From NCBI GenBank assembly GCA_026874595.1, contig CM049318.1, forward strand, positions 11,575,241-11,639,240: a stretch of DNA of 64,000 nt, read 5' to 3'. The notes beneath the pieces are model-generated. The model was given only the letters and a program-made list of their open reading frames with translations, searched no databases and was not told the origin of the DNA. Source of the DNA: Sipunculus nudus. Lineage: Eukaryota; Annelida; Sipuncula; Golfingiida; Sipunculidae. Below, in pieces: positions 54,130-64,000 of the stretch. Each line of letters starts with the position of its first letter. Positions within the stretch are counted from its first letter, which is position 1. Made by a program: the position numbers and the translations under genes.

Positions 54130-55257
54130 AATGTTTGACAGGCCCAGAAGATGCGATGCACGAATCAAGGCCCGGAGAGAGATGCATAGATCAAACAAAA
54201 GGTAGGTCTCCTGCATCAGTGAGGGGAGACCGAGTACCGCCCTGCCTGTTGATATATGCCACGACTTTGGTGTTGTCGATCCGGACGAGAATGTGACGGC
54301 CGATCAAGGGGGGGGGACCAGCGGGAGATCACGCGATGGACGGCACGCAGTTCCAGGATATTGATATGCAGCAGACGTTCCGACGGTGACCATATCCCCG
54401 AGGCGCGAAGATCGGCCATATGGGCCCCCCAACCGAGGAGAGGGGCATCGGTATATACGGTGCAATCTTTTTACTTAGAAGGGAAGGTCCAGCCAGGGAC
54501 GAAGGGACCTCCACGTGAGCCAAAACGGGAGGACCGTAGGACGAACTGATGTTAAACGGAGAAGGCCGTGACGGCGCAGGAGAGACTGAACCGGATGTAA
54601 CGGGATAAAATTGGCGGCTCAGTTGAGAGCGCCATGCAGAGAAGCCGCAGTCCGAGAGTCGACACGGCGCAGCGTGAGAAAGGAACGAATCTGCCGGCGG
54701 AGTTTGAGAGCAAAATTGAGCGGGAGAGACGCTGTGCTGGATGCAAAATCTAGCGTGACACCCAGAAATTGGAGGGACTGGGTGGGAGTGAGAAGGGATT
54801 TCTCCGCATTGTCGAGAAAGCCAAGGTTCTGAAGGCGAGAACCCTGGAGCGATGAGACAGTAAGAGGGAGCGATCGGCCGAATGGACAAGCCAATCGTCC
54901 AGATAAGGGAGCACAGAAATGCTCTGTGATCGGAGATAACGTGTGAACAAGCATGGTAAAAATCCAGGGGGCCACATTGATCCCAAACGGGAGGGCCCGG
55001 AAATGAAAAACGCGGTTCTGATATGCGAATCGAAGAAACAGTTGAGACGATGGACGGATTGGAACGTGAAAATAGGCATCCGTAAGGTCTATTTTGAACG
55101 CCCAATCCATCCGATGGAAAATGTGGAGAACAGCATGTATATTGAACATCCGAAACGGGGGCAGTTGGATGAACGAATTTAGGCGCTTTAGGTCTATGAT
55201 GGGGCGCCACCGCCCATGCGGCTTGGGAACAAGAAAAAGGCGGGTGTAAAACCCCAT
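54130..55257 (-). pseudogene. DIRS reverse transcriptase and RNase H remnant
   Basis: From 55257: GFYTRLFLVPKPHGRWRP, IDLKRLNSF, MDWAFKIDLTDAYFHVPI and RALPFGINVAPWIFT are the RT fingers and palm. A frame change moves the catalytic box VLPYLDDWLVH into another frame (about 54880-54920), and a second change returns to the first frame for NLGFLDNAEKSLLTPTQ and FLGVTLDF. RNase H follows (HINILELRAVHRVI near 54340, and RIDNTKVVAYINRQGG near 54270, again across a frame change). DIRS RTs typically have this YLDD box and the LTDAYFHVPI palm. Not functional. Confidence 0.87.
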
Positions 55258-55504
55258 GGTGGACGGGGAAACCTCGAAAATCGCCCTTTTTTAGATCATA
55301 GATTGAATCGCCTCCTCCAAAGCGAGGCGTTTGACGGGATTGGACGGAGGCGGAGTTTAGAACGGGTGCAGGGTGACGGGAGGTGCGTGCAAAAACGTAA
55401 AACGGAACCTGAACTTTATGGTGCTGAGAACTAACCAATGTGAGGTGATGCCCGCCAAAGCGGGAAAATGGGCGCTGAGACGAGCGCTGACCCGAACAAA
55501 TGAG

Positions 55505-57515
55505 TCATTTCTTAGTCGAACCCCGCTTAGAGGAACGACCACAAAAAGGCTGGGAACGGCTGTTACGGCCGGAAGGACGAGAAGACTGAGCAGGAGCGCG
55601 ACGCGCCAGAGCATGAGCCGCAACAGAAGGGCGAGGTTGCGGGACGCGGAAGGACAGCCGAGCAGCAAGAGAGGCCAAGCGGAGGCGGACCTGACGATCC
55701 GAGCGCTCCAAGGCGCAGTCAAAAAGAGGCCGTAATTGGCCACCAAACAGAAGGGAGCCGGTGAAAGGTTGAGAATAAAGCTCAGTCAACTCTGCTTGGG
55801 TAAGTTCCGGCTTCAAGTGCTTTAAAGACTGAAGGCAAGCCATGCGGCGTAACAATATACAATTTTCAACAAGTCGCCAGACAACCTGTTGCAACTCAGC
55901 ACAGGTATGGGCAGAAGCCTGCCAGATGTCATTAAGCATGGGCGAGTCAGGAGAGACAGCAGGCAGGCTAGTAATGGCCTGCAAGTTGTTGACCATACCG
56001 GCCGCCTGCGGCCGAGCCCCTCCAGATCCGACAGTTGACGATCGGATAACTGGACAGACGAAGAAAACAAGGATTTACCGTCCGCGAACGGCTGTTAAAG
56101 GCCGGACTCAAGACGCATCGGAGCAGACGGAATATCCGGATGATCAGGAAAGGGTATCAGTCAATCAAAGCAGGTAGCCCGGTACCCACAGGAATTCCAT
56201 AGGGTACTGGGGGACCAGGGTTTATCAGAACCCAGCACAAGCGGGGCCCCAGTATTAGAAGATGGAGACCCCGAGACCACAGCGTGGTGCTCACCTAAGA
56301 GATCCACCGTGTGATCGGTAAACTCCATACACATGGCGGCGCGGAGGAAGGCGATTGAAGGGCGGCAGGATTCAAATAAGAACCGGCCGCTGACGCCGTG
56401 GAAGACCGAGGCTGTAACCTACAGAACTTCGGACCACTAGGGTGGGCCTCCTGCGTGGAGGTAGCCACGAGGTCCAGAAGCGCAGATTTGCACGTACTCC
56501 AAGCCTGGCTTTGCAGCGCGATCTCCGACCACTGATCTTGTGCCACGGCTGGAATGGCAGAATGAGAAGACAGGGACGCTGGAGAACCCTGGGAAGGGGG
56601 ATCCAGGGAGACCCACGGAGCCGGAACGACCTGAGGCTGAAAAAAGGAAGCCGAGGATTGGTCAGCAGCAGGGACCACCCGGGAAGTCACAGGAACCAGA
56701 GCCGCAGGCAGCACAGCAGACGGGAACTGAAAGAAAGAGCCGGCCGGCCGGTCAGGAACGGCCGAACGAACCACCAGAGCAGTCGGAGTAACCATAGGTG
56801 AGGCCTGCTGCAAGGAAAGGGAGGCAGAAGGGACGGACGCACTTACCTGCACACCAGGAAGGCCGGGGCGAACCAGTGGGACGGCCCCGGCCGGCCCAGG
56901 GGATAAGGAAGGAATCCAGCGAAGGGCCGGGGGCGAAGACAACTGCCTGGGAGAAAGCACTGGGGGAACAAGTGAGGCCGCCGGGCTGACTGACTCGGGT
57001 CTAGACGGATCGTCTAGATCCGACATAAGGGACGAGCAAAATCGAGATAATTTATGTACGATGGAATAAGCTGACGGGCCGTCGGCACAGGAAGCCGCGG
57101 GAACCGGGGAAGACTTCCGTTTATGGGTATGGGAAAGTAAGGACTTGACCTTCAAAACTACCGGGGAGGAAACAGTACCGGTGGTAACGGACGGGGAACG
57201 CAACAAGGCCGTGTTGCGGTCACCCAGGGTAGGCTCCCCCCCCCCCGAGGCAACCACGGGACCAGACAAAGGAATCGTGGAAGGGGAACCCCCAACTACT
57301 GGGGAATCATGAAACAATGCCCACTTGTCTGAAGACCATGTTTGACAGTAGAAACAGGGATCCGCTGGACCCCGGCAGGAGTCATTGTTCGAAAGGCAAT
57401 GGAAACAAGTGGGGTGGGAATCCCAAACCGGGATTAAAGAACCACAAGAAACACAGTAAGTGGGGTTCTCCATGGCGGGAAGGGAAAAGAAACACAACTT
57501 ACAGTCAGTTGGCAA
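55505..57515 (-). pseudogene. DIRS gag-like protein, two frames
   Basis: A 406-codon frame (57515-56295) begins with a cysteine-rich module: Cys21, Cys24, His34, Cys37, Cys40, Cys47, Cys54 and Cys57, probably zinc-binding. A long Pro/Ser/Val/Ala-rich linker follows. The likely start is Met15 (MENPTYCVSC). A second frame (55996-55505) has a helical region (LNDIWQASAHTCAELQQVVWRLVENC) and a basic Arg/Ser-rich end that resembles the C-terminal part of such gags. The frames are different, so the original protein is broken near 56.0-56.3 kb. The function, packaging of element RNA, is inferred from position and cysteine pattern. Confidence 0.65.
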
Positions 57516-57587
57516 ACTCGACCGTTCAAACCAAACAGTGGACGAATCTCGCAGCGCGGGATCACACGTCCATCATGGCTGACGCCA

Positions 57588-57765
57588 GAAGAAAAATGTG
57601 ATAACAGGAAACGGAAGTGTGACCTAGATACACGAGAACGAGGCGGGATGGGCGATAATAGGCCCAATAAGGGAAAATTTTCGGTTCGCTTACTCTGGCG
57701 TATAAACTTTAACAGAGAAAATTCTCATTAATACAGAACAGCTCACAATTATGTTTACATAATAA
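57588..57765. repeat. DIRS 5' inverted terminal repeat
   Basis: Reverse complement of the 3' repeat over about 125-140 bp. Its outer 46 bp (57720-57765) are copied in the internal complementary region. It ends at 'acataataa', where the complementary copy stops at the G13 run. Confidence 0.9.
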
Positions 57766-58604
57766 AACTGGGCAAAGTTCATCCTCATTACAGTAAAAGA
57801 TCTGATACTGTATAATACAAGAACCCCCTTTCCCAGATGAGGTATAGGATTTGTCTTACATTGTCTCTACTTTCATGATACCTGAATAATTCAATTATGG
57901 TCCACTACCCCCTCCATCCCCCCCCCCCCCTTATCCCACAACCTGTATCATGTAGAACTCTGCCCTGTAAATAACCAAATAAACACAACACCTATTTCAT
58001 CAGATCACATATTTTATACTGCTGTACATCAGACAGAATGTCTACACTGAATATAATGATCTTGTATGTTTTTATATTACACAACATTAAGACAAGTCTT
58101 TGTCTTGTGGTTAGAAGAGTCTGTAACACAGATGATCATATGTACAACCATTCTCCACAACATCTGGTGCTCAAAATCAAGCTCCAGATACCAAGACTGG
58201 ATTATCACTGCCATTGTTTATAATATTCCATATTTTTATGTTGTAAATATGTTCCTCTCTCTTTGGATTCTCGATAGAATCACGACTGCAATGGAGACCG
58301 TTGTGTTTGCTGTCCAATCCTTTCCCATCCATGTTTAACTACCAGAGTATCCTGCAACAAAAGAAGCAGAACTTTTCAGGACCAAGTAATCATAAATGAT
58401 CAATGAGAGCTTACTATGCCTTTTTAAGGTTAAAACTTGTACAATGTTTGCAGGAATACTGAGAATGCCTTGTGGTAAACTTTATTTACATCTCTATTAG
58501 GGTAACATAATGAGCTGAATTCTTTGACCAATTTAAACATGCTGTTGTATAAATGCAGCCTCAACTTTTCAGTAATCAACATATTTTGGCTTTATAGTGA
58601 AGTG
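57766..58604. other. Intergenic, nothing recognised
   Basis: AT-rich, with a C-run near 57918-57930. Frames up to 90 codons near 58066-58338 have no motif. Confidence 0.5.
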
Positions 58605-58762
58605 CAGTGGAACTTGTCTGAAAGACCACCTTTCCAATAGACCACTTGTCTATTACAACCACGAGTGAACCAAAATCATTCACATTTGTTAATTATGATT
58701 GACCTACCTAATATGACCAGTTTTGACCAGTCTCACAGGTGGTCTTATTACAGGTTTCACTA
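58605..58762. mobile_element. Short inverted-repeat element (MITE), about 158 bp
   Basis: Left end CAGTGGAACTTGTCTGAAAG and right end, read on the other strand, AGTGAAACCTGTAATAAGAC are imperfect inverted repeats. Inside are several 'agaccac'/'gtggtct' words in both directions. The layout fits a small non-autonomous DNA transposon of the Tc1/mariner sort. The target duplication is not clear. Confidence 0.6.
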
Positions 58763-59344
58763 AATTACTTCAATATGAAGCCATTTTAAATCCTTGTTGA
58801 GACTACAGAGGACATCATCAACAGCCAAATGAAGTAATTCATCTCACTCACAAAACATATTATGAAAAGTTTACAAAATTCAAAATAACTCATGATTTAC
58901 AAAAATAATTTTATGATCTGACCGAGGCTACTGCACAGTGTTGTCACTGTTAATTTTTCTAGAGTATAAACTGGTAATGCTAGAGTGCCCAGCATTATTT
59001 ACAAATTGCATACCTCATCAATGTGATTGGTGGCATTCCTGGATCTGCTCCTTTCTTGAAACCTGAAACAATTAAACTTCATATAGAAAACAGGTGGACA
59101 TAGCCTTTACAGATTTGAATGTAAAAGAGATACATTTGTCTATCCCACTATGTGAAAATGAAGCAGAACTTACGTATACAGACACTCTGACACACTTGGC
59201 CAAAAAATGAACAAGAAGGGCAATTCCTATTTTCCAAGCATATAAAAATAAAACAATAAAACCTACAAACCTACACAAACAAGATGTATCCTGCACTGCT
59301 ACTGGTTCTAACACCTGCAGCAGCTATGTGTCCAAGTAAACATC

Positions 59345-59646
59345 TATAACAGGGCTCGACATTAATGGTTAACCGCTTGCCTGGGGCAAGTGAAAGTTCC
59401 AGAAAATAGTGGAAGGGCAATTAGAAGTTACCTCATACTTGCCCAGTTGAGCTAGTGGGTCCTACATGAACTTTTACCCAAGTAAAGGCTTGAAAAAGGA
59501 TCTTTGTGTTCTTGAATACCATCAATAATATTTTAGGGCAAGTAAAAATTCATGAAAGGCAACAAAAAGCTAGATGTTACTTGCCTGACTGGGCAAGTAC
59601 AGTCAGGCAAGTATTTTTGTAAGTTGATGTCGAGCCTTGTATTATA
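59345..59646. mobile_element. Inverted-repeat element (MITE), about 300 bp
   Basis: Left TATAACAGGGCTCGACATTA and right (other strand) TATAATACAAGGCTCGACAT are inverted. The interior repeats 'gcaagt' and 'cttgcc' words, including 'cttgcctggggcaagt' and 'cttgcctgactgggcaagt', which can form hairpins. A non-autonomous DNA element is inferred. Confidence 0.6.
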
Positions 59647-59961
59647 AGCAATTTGATGGCAGTCTGCACTGGTCACCAAGGCACTCAAAACAGAAGATAG
59701 CAGCAAAACATGCATGCATGGGCAAGTTATATACCCAAAACTTGTTTTAACATTTATGTAAATATGTGATATAAACTGGTACTAAAAGGCTTGAATTTTT
59801 ATGGAACTGGCTGAAACTTGCTGCAAATAACTGGAAGTGATTTAAGCACTTGGCTACAGTCCATTTTATGCAGTTGTTGAACTTATTGAGGTAACAAGGA
59901 AAATTTATTTTGTGCAGTTGTTGGAGAGGATAAAATGCACACACACATACACTTACATTAA

Positions 59962-60907
59962 CTAGATATTTCTTGGCACTGCAGGTGCCATTGACAATTA
60001 ATCCCCCCCCCTTAAGAATAGGCCCCCCCGTCTTCAGCAACAATTAATATCAGACCACACTCATAGAAAAGGTCATTCTCACAGAAAAGGTCATGACCCC
60101 TATTTCACTATACATCATCCCCTAACCCATTTCTATGTATATGCATAATATGAAAGAAATCTGTCCATTAGTTTTTTACTTTTAATGCTCACAGTTGTGT
60201 TAAGTGGCAATGATGGGGTATTAAACGGCACAAAAACAAGTAAAAGAATAACAGGTGGCGCTATCAGTTTCCGGTACATGACAACACTATCCAAGATCTT
60301 TGGTCAAGTTGATTTTTGGACCAATCAATGCATCCCTTATTGAGATATTAATGATTTTGTGTAATTTTCACCATATATGGCAATATTCAAGGCCAAGGCC
60401 ACTCTAATAGGAAAGGTCATGACCCCCATTTACATATACATCATCCCATAACCCATATCTATGTATATGCATTATATTAAAGAAATCTGTCCATTAGTTT
60501 TTGACTTATAATGCTCACAGTACTGTCAAGTAGCAATTTTGGTGGTATTAAACTGCTAGAAAACAAGTAAAGAATAAAAGATGGCGCCACCAGTTTCTGG
60601 AACGTGACAACCCTATCCATGATCTTCCATCAACTTGATTTTGGGATCAATCCATGCAAGATATTTAAGAATTTGTGTGATTTTCCCCAAAATTGGACCT
60701 ATTCATGGTTAAGGACACTCTCGTAGTCAAGGTCATGACCTCATTTTAAATAGGCGTCGTCCTCTCATCCATATCTATACATATACCAAGTTTGGTAAAG
60801 ATCTGTGAAATATTTTTTGAGTTATCGCGCCAACAAGATTTAAATGCGGAGGTGGCGGGAACGGTATTAAAACATAGTATCCCCCCGACTTTGTCAGGGA
60901 TACAATT
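59962..60907 (-). mobile_element. Helitron-like family A, copy 3, about 0.95 kb
   Basis: Minus strand 3' end: hairpin GGCACC-TGC-AGTGCC (complement of 59975-59989, one mismatch), nine bases, CTAG (59962-59965), then T. The 5' end at about 60907 is TTGTATCCCTGACAAAGTCG, a stem-forming end. Inside are about two to three units with 'ggtggcgctatcagtttc' and 'gatggcgccaccagtttc', 'tgcataatatgaaagaaatc' and 'catgaccccatttac'. It is the shortest complete copy and useful for defining the consensus. No coding capacity. Confidence 0.7.
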
Positions 60908-63159
60908 AATACAAAGATAAACCACATAAAATTGTCAAAGCTTTATTATTACTAGAAAGGGCCAAAGCTAAGTTAAAGCATGGACTGAAGATGTTTCAGG
61001 GTAAATCACATGATTATATGCACAAAACTGTTTGCTGCAGGAAAATGGAACCTTGCTGCAAACTTAATATGTCTATGTGAGATGTCTTTTTGTTCTGTGT
61101 TGATTATTAATTAATCTGATCAATCTGAGACAGCAAGAGTCAAGACAGCCAATTAAAGTGGACTCCTAAATTTCTTTTTCAGTGACTTGGGCAATGTGGA
61201 GTCCATATATTGCCCCCTGCAGTTAATAATGATAATAAGACTCCATACATAACTGAGCGATTTAACATATTTCCATTGATCAATGTTCAGTACATGTGTA
61301 TTGAATATCTGACCACTGAAAAACATATATGTTCTATTCACAGCACTATTTTGCACCAAGGAAGAGAAAATATATACATAAGAGTACATAGACCTGATGC
61401 ATTAAATAGACTTGCTGCAAATGCAAGATGTCTACCAGGCTGTGAATGTTTCAATTCTTTGTTGACAAATAAATCAGTTAATGATGTCACAGGTACTTCA
61501 TTCTTTCTTGAATGGTTATTTTTTATTACAAGCTTTCAACATTGGTATGTTACAACCATAGGAAATATTTTTATTCAATTTCCCTTCTAAGAGTAACAGA
61601 TTGTTTTGTGCCATTATCCCAGTTAACCCTTTGACTATCAGTGCTTGTTGATTATCGACGATTATTGATTAATCGAATCGATGTTATGAAAATCTTCGAT
61701 TCTCGATTATCTTTTTTATGTTCATTTAACAGAGCGACAACTGGGTCTACCGCCGACCGTGTCCATTTTAAACTTCTGTTAGCAATATCAAAGTTGAAAG
61801 AAAAGAAACTGCAGGGGAATTTGACTTGAGAAAGTGGTGACTTGTAAGGTGGAAAGATGAAATTCAGACATTTTTGCTGCAAAAAGTTTCATACATATAC
61901 ATTTAGTCCAGGATATTTTGGCGCGAAAGGAAAATCGTACGCTCAAAACGTATTTTGCTTAACCTTTGCCGAAAGAAATGATCCCCCCTCGTAATTGGTC
62001 GGTGCAAGTTTTGTCAGAAAACTCTGACAGTAGTATTGGTATATTCGCGTGTCTGTCAACGTAAGGTCTACCTCGTTTAATACCAGACGGTCGGACTTGA
62101 AAGCCTGGACTTCACATATATATAAGCCTGGACCTCCAGCGACACATGTCAAGCCAAGATACACGGAGGTCGGCAAATGAGGAAATTTGACCAGTTACGT
62201 CAGAGACATTGTTAGGTCATTTATTAGAATAGACTCTTCATATTATATAATAAGGCAACCTGACATAAGCTGCCATAAATTACAACAATTACATGTCAAG
62301 AAAAAGAGAAGCTTCTAGAAGCATGCGTATTTAACAGTGGTGAACTTTTGAAATACCAAATGTGTCAATAAACTTTATCCTGTGCGGCGACTCTTAGCAA
62401 ACGTCAGCCTGACTGGGAATACCGAGAGCGCTTTTTCTTAAGAATAATTATAGCGGAAATCTGCACTGAAAAGGTCTGGCGGGGAAATTGGGACACTTTT
62501 TTATTCTACAAAGGCATGTATTTATTGCTTATTTTGGCATACAAATCACTCTAAAAACTTTTGAGTCGGCTGGAAAAATTAGGGTCGGTCGGGTGACCGG
62601 AAACAAAAGTTTTTTTTTTTGGCCTTATTGGTACAGTCCATGAAGCACTGTAAAAGTACAGTAAATGTAAAATAAATGGACTCATGTTTTCCCAACCTTT
62701 CAATTTTGCCAGTTTCTTTTTGGAATCCATACCATTTTTGTTACCATTATTGACCAGATCTGCCTTTAATGTTACCTTTCACTATATATATGTCTTTATC
62801 ATATAACTTACTAAAAAATCTGTCATTATATGCAGTTTCCCTTTATTATTTGTTAATATTTTAAATGATTTAAACTATATATAATGTTGAAAACATAATA
62901 AATGAAATTAAATCCAGATTGATCCAGGGGAAGAAAATTTTTGGCATTAAATATAAATACATAACAATATGATAAATTGCCTTCCTGAAAATCCTAATTA
63001 TTAACCAAAGAAGGCCTAAAAAGTATATTAAAACATGTATTAAAAGTATAGTATTACCTTTAAAATGAGTTGAAGAAAATACCATCAAAGTTAACATGAA
63101 AGGAGTTATTCAGTCTTATATATTCTTTGCCTTGTTACGGGTGGGAAACATTACGGGTT
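60908..63159. other. Intergenic, no gene recognised
   Basis: A frame at 61210-61590 (126 codons) has no recognisable domain, and no splice-consistent partner was found. 61640-61720 contains 'tcgattaatcgaatcgatg'-like palindromic words resembling 41330-41370. 62560-62640 contains 'gggtcggtcgggtgaccgg' followed by a T-run, which looks like part of a dispersed repeat. Confidence 0.45.
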
Positions 63160-63200
63160 GGACAAAACAAGGGACCTATGGGTCACGACGCTCAGCTGTT
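63160..63200 (-). mobile_element. Terminus of tandem-repeat element B, copy 3
   Basis: 'acaaaacaagggacctatg' then 'ggtcacgacgctcagctg' is the same terminal motif as at 26535-26572, with a slightly imperfect central palindrome. The expected tandem units do not follow, so this is a solo or truncated end. Confidence 0.55.
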
Positions 63201-64000
63201 ATATATGATAAAAAAATATTATTTAGAAATGAGGCACATGCTGGTTTTGTATGGTTATAAATATAAGCTGTATTATGAGTTGTTGTTGTTTAGCTTATGT
63301 ATGATTTTGATAGTACCTTTGGAGACAGGGAAGAGGATTGATTTCATTTATTTTATTAACAAATGGAGTGCTATTGTCACACAGATTTTGACTTGGCCAT
63401 ATAACTTATAAGCAGAATATATAATATAAGGGTTTAACTATTAATTAAAAAAATTACAAATATTTTCCCAAATATTATTTTTTTTTTAAATAATAAGAGA
63501 ATCATATGATTTTTTTAAATGAAATATAACTGAAATGATTATTAAAATAATATTAAAGAATATATTCATGAATGCATTCATGAATACATTTTGAAAGTAT
63601 TTGCACTGGTATTCATATACTTTCATTTTTACCTGAATTCCCATTCTTTATGCAAGAAATTTTATAATGGAGTACATAATCATATTCGTATTTAAATACA
63701 ATTACAAAGTATTCGAACCATGAATGGTATTTATTTAGTTTTCACCAAACAATGATGTTGAGAATCCAGAATATACAAAATTCACACATTTAAATAATGA
63801 TCATAAGTACCTGGTTTTATGGCTTTTATTTATATTAAAAAATAACTGTAATAAATTCATTTTGGACTAATTTCACATCAATGTACACACTAGACACAGT
63901 AGGAATCTAGATTAATATTATCAACTGCATCTTTGTCTATCATTAATTTCCATCATATGATCCCTAATGATTAGTAATGAATGATATGATTTACTTCTTT
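63201..64000. other. AT-rich intergenic end of window
   Basis: No gene or repeat recognised. Composition is very AT-rich with A/T homopolymers. Confidence 0.6.

Larger units (their letters stand above)
52133..57765 (-). mobile_element. DIRS-type tyrosine-recombinase retroelement, complete, decayed
   Basis: Minus-strand order: 5' inverted terminal repeat (57765 leftwards to about 57588), gag-like frame, reverse transcriptase with RNase H, tyrosine recombinase, internal complementary region (52381-52497), and 3' inverted terminal repeat (52345-52133). This is the defining layout of DIRS1-like elements, which replicate through a circle and integrate with a recombinase instead of an integrase. 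Base composition (G+C-rich) contrasts with the AT-rich surroundings. All coding regions have stops or frame changes. It lies 88 bp from Helitron-like copy 2. Confidence 0.92.

Noticed and set aside
52787-57515. Long G+C-rich frames on both strands as host genes (for example 53007-54161 minus and 54329-55438 minus)
   Set aside because: Domain content is DIRS RT, RNase H and tyrosine recombinase. The + strand frames and several minus frames are shadows caused by low stop density in G+C-rich sequence.
61210-61590. 126-codon + strand frame as a possible exon
   Set aside because: No domain or motif, AT-rich composition, and no splice-consistent neighbours. Retained only as unremarkable intergenic sequence.

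Overview
This is animal nuclear DNA: AT-rich, gene-poor, with split genes that have GT..AG introns, and dominated by transposable elements. The families present point to a marine mollusc, probably a bivalve. The clues are interspersed elements ending in a GGCCCATGGGCC-type palindrome, tandem-repeat-bearing Helitron-like elements, an RTE-type LINE with a TAAG-type tail, a DIRS retroelement, and many poly(C)/poly(G) runs. That placement is an inference; no species can be named from the sequence alone.

Two host genes can be assembled, both on the + strand. (1) A YajO-like aldo-keto reductase of 362 aa lies in eight coding exons between 6185 and 25039. Every exon junction is GT..AG, the phases join without a break, and the catalytic Asp-Tyr-Lys-His tetrad is intact. 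(2) A double-hotdog thioesterase-like protein of 301 aa lies in three coding exons between 39942 and 48672, again with perfect phase continuity.

The most unusual object is in intron 3 of the reductase gene (9648-12189). The last 23 codons of exon 3, its 5' splice site and the first 36 bases of the intron have been tandemly copied about 25 times, with a 106-bp period and higher-order 318-bp and 593-bp periods. Nearly every unit carries a splice donor and a perfect AATAAA, and every spacer looks like a 36-nt GT..AG micro-intron. This is a repeated pair of U1 site and poly(A) signal inside a working gene.

Layout: 1-5.5 kb is intergenic. 6.2-25 kb is the reductase gene, whose introns hold a 123-bp tandem repeat, the exon-derived array, a tRNA-derived SINE, two degraded LINEs and a palindrome-ended repeat element. 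25-39.6 kb holds a second palindrome-ended element, a nearly intact RTE LINE (29551-32863) with 10-bp target duplications nested in an older repeat, a tandem duplication around (TA)n, and a degraded + strand LINE. 39.9-48.7 kb is the thioesterase gene, with tandem-repeat blocks built around the 12-bp palindrome GGTGGCGCCACC in its introns. 50-52 kb and 60-61 kb hold two copies of a Helitron-like family, with a third copy at 45.5-46.5 kb. 52.1-57.8 kb is a complete but decayed DIRS element with inverted terminal repeats and an internal complementary region. The last 6 kb has two small inverted-repeat elements and no recognisable gene.

The two host genes show no evident functional link. The rest is transposon biology.
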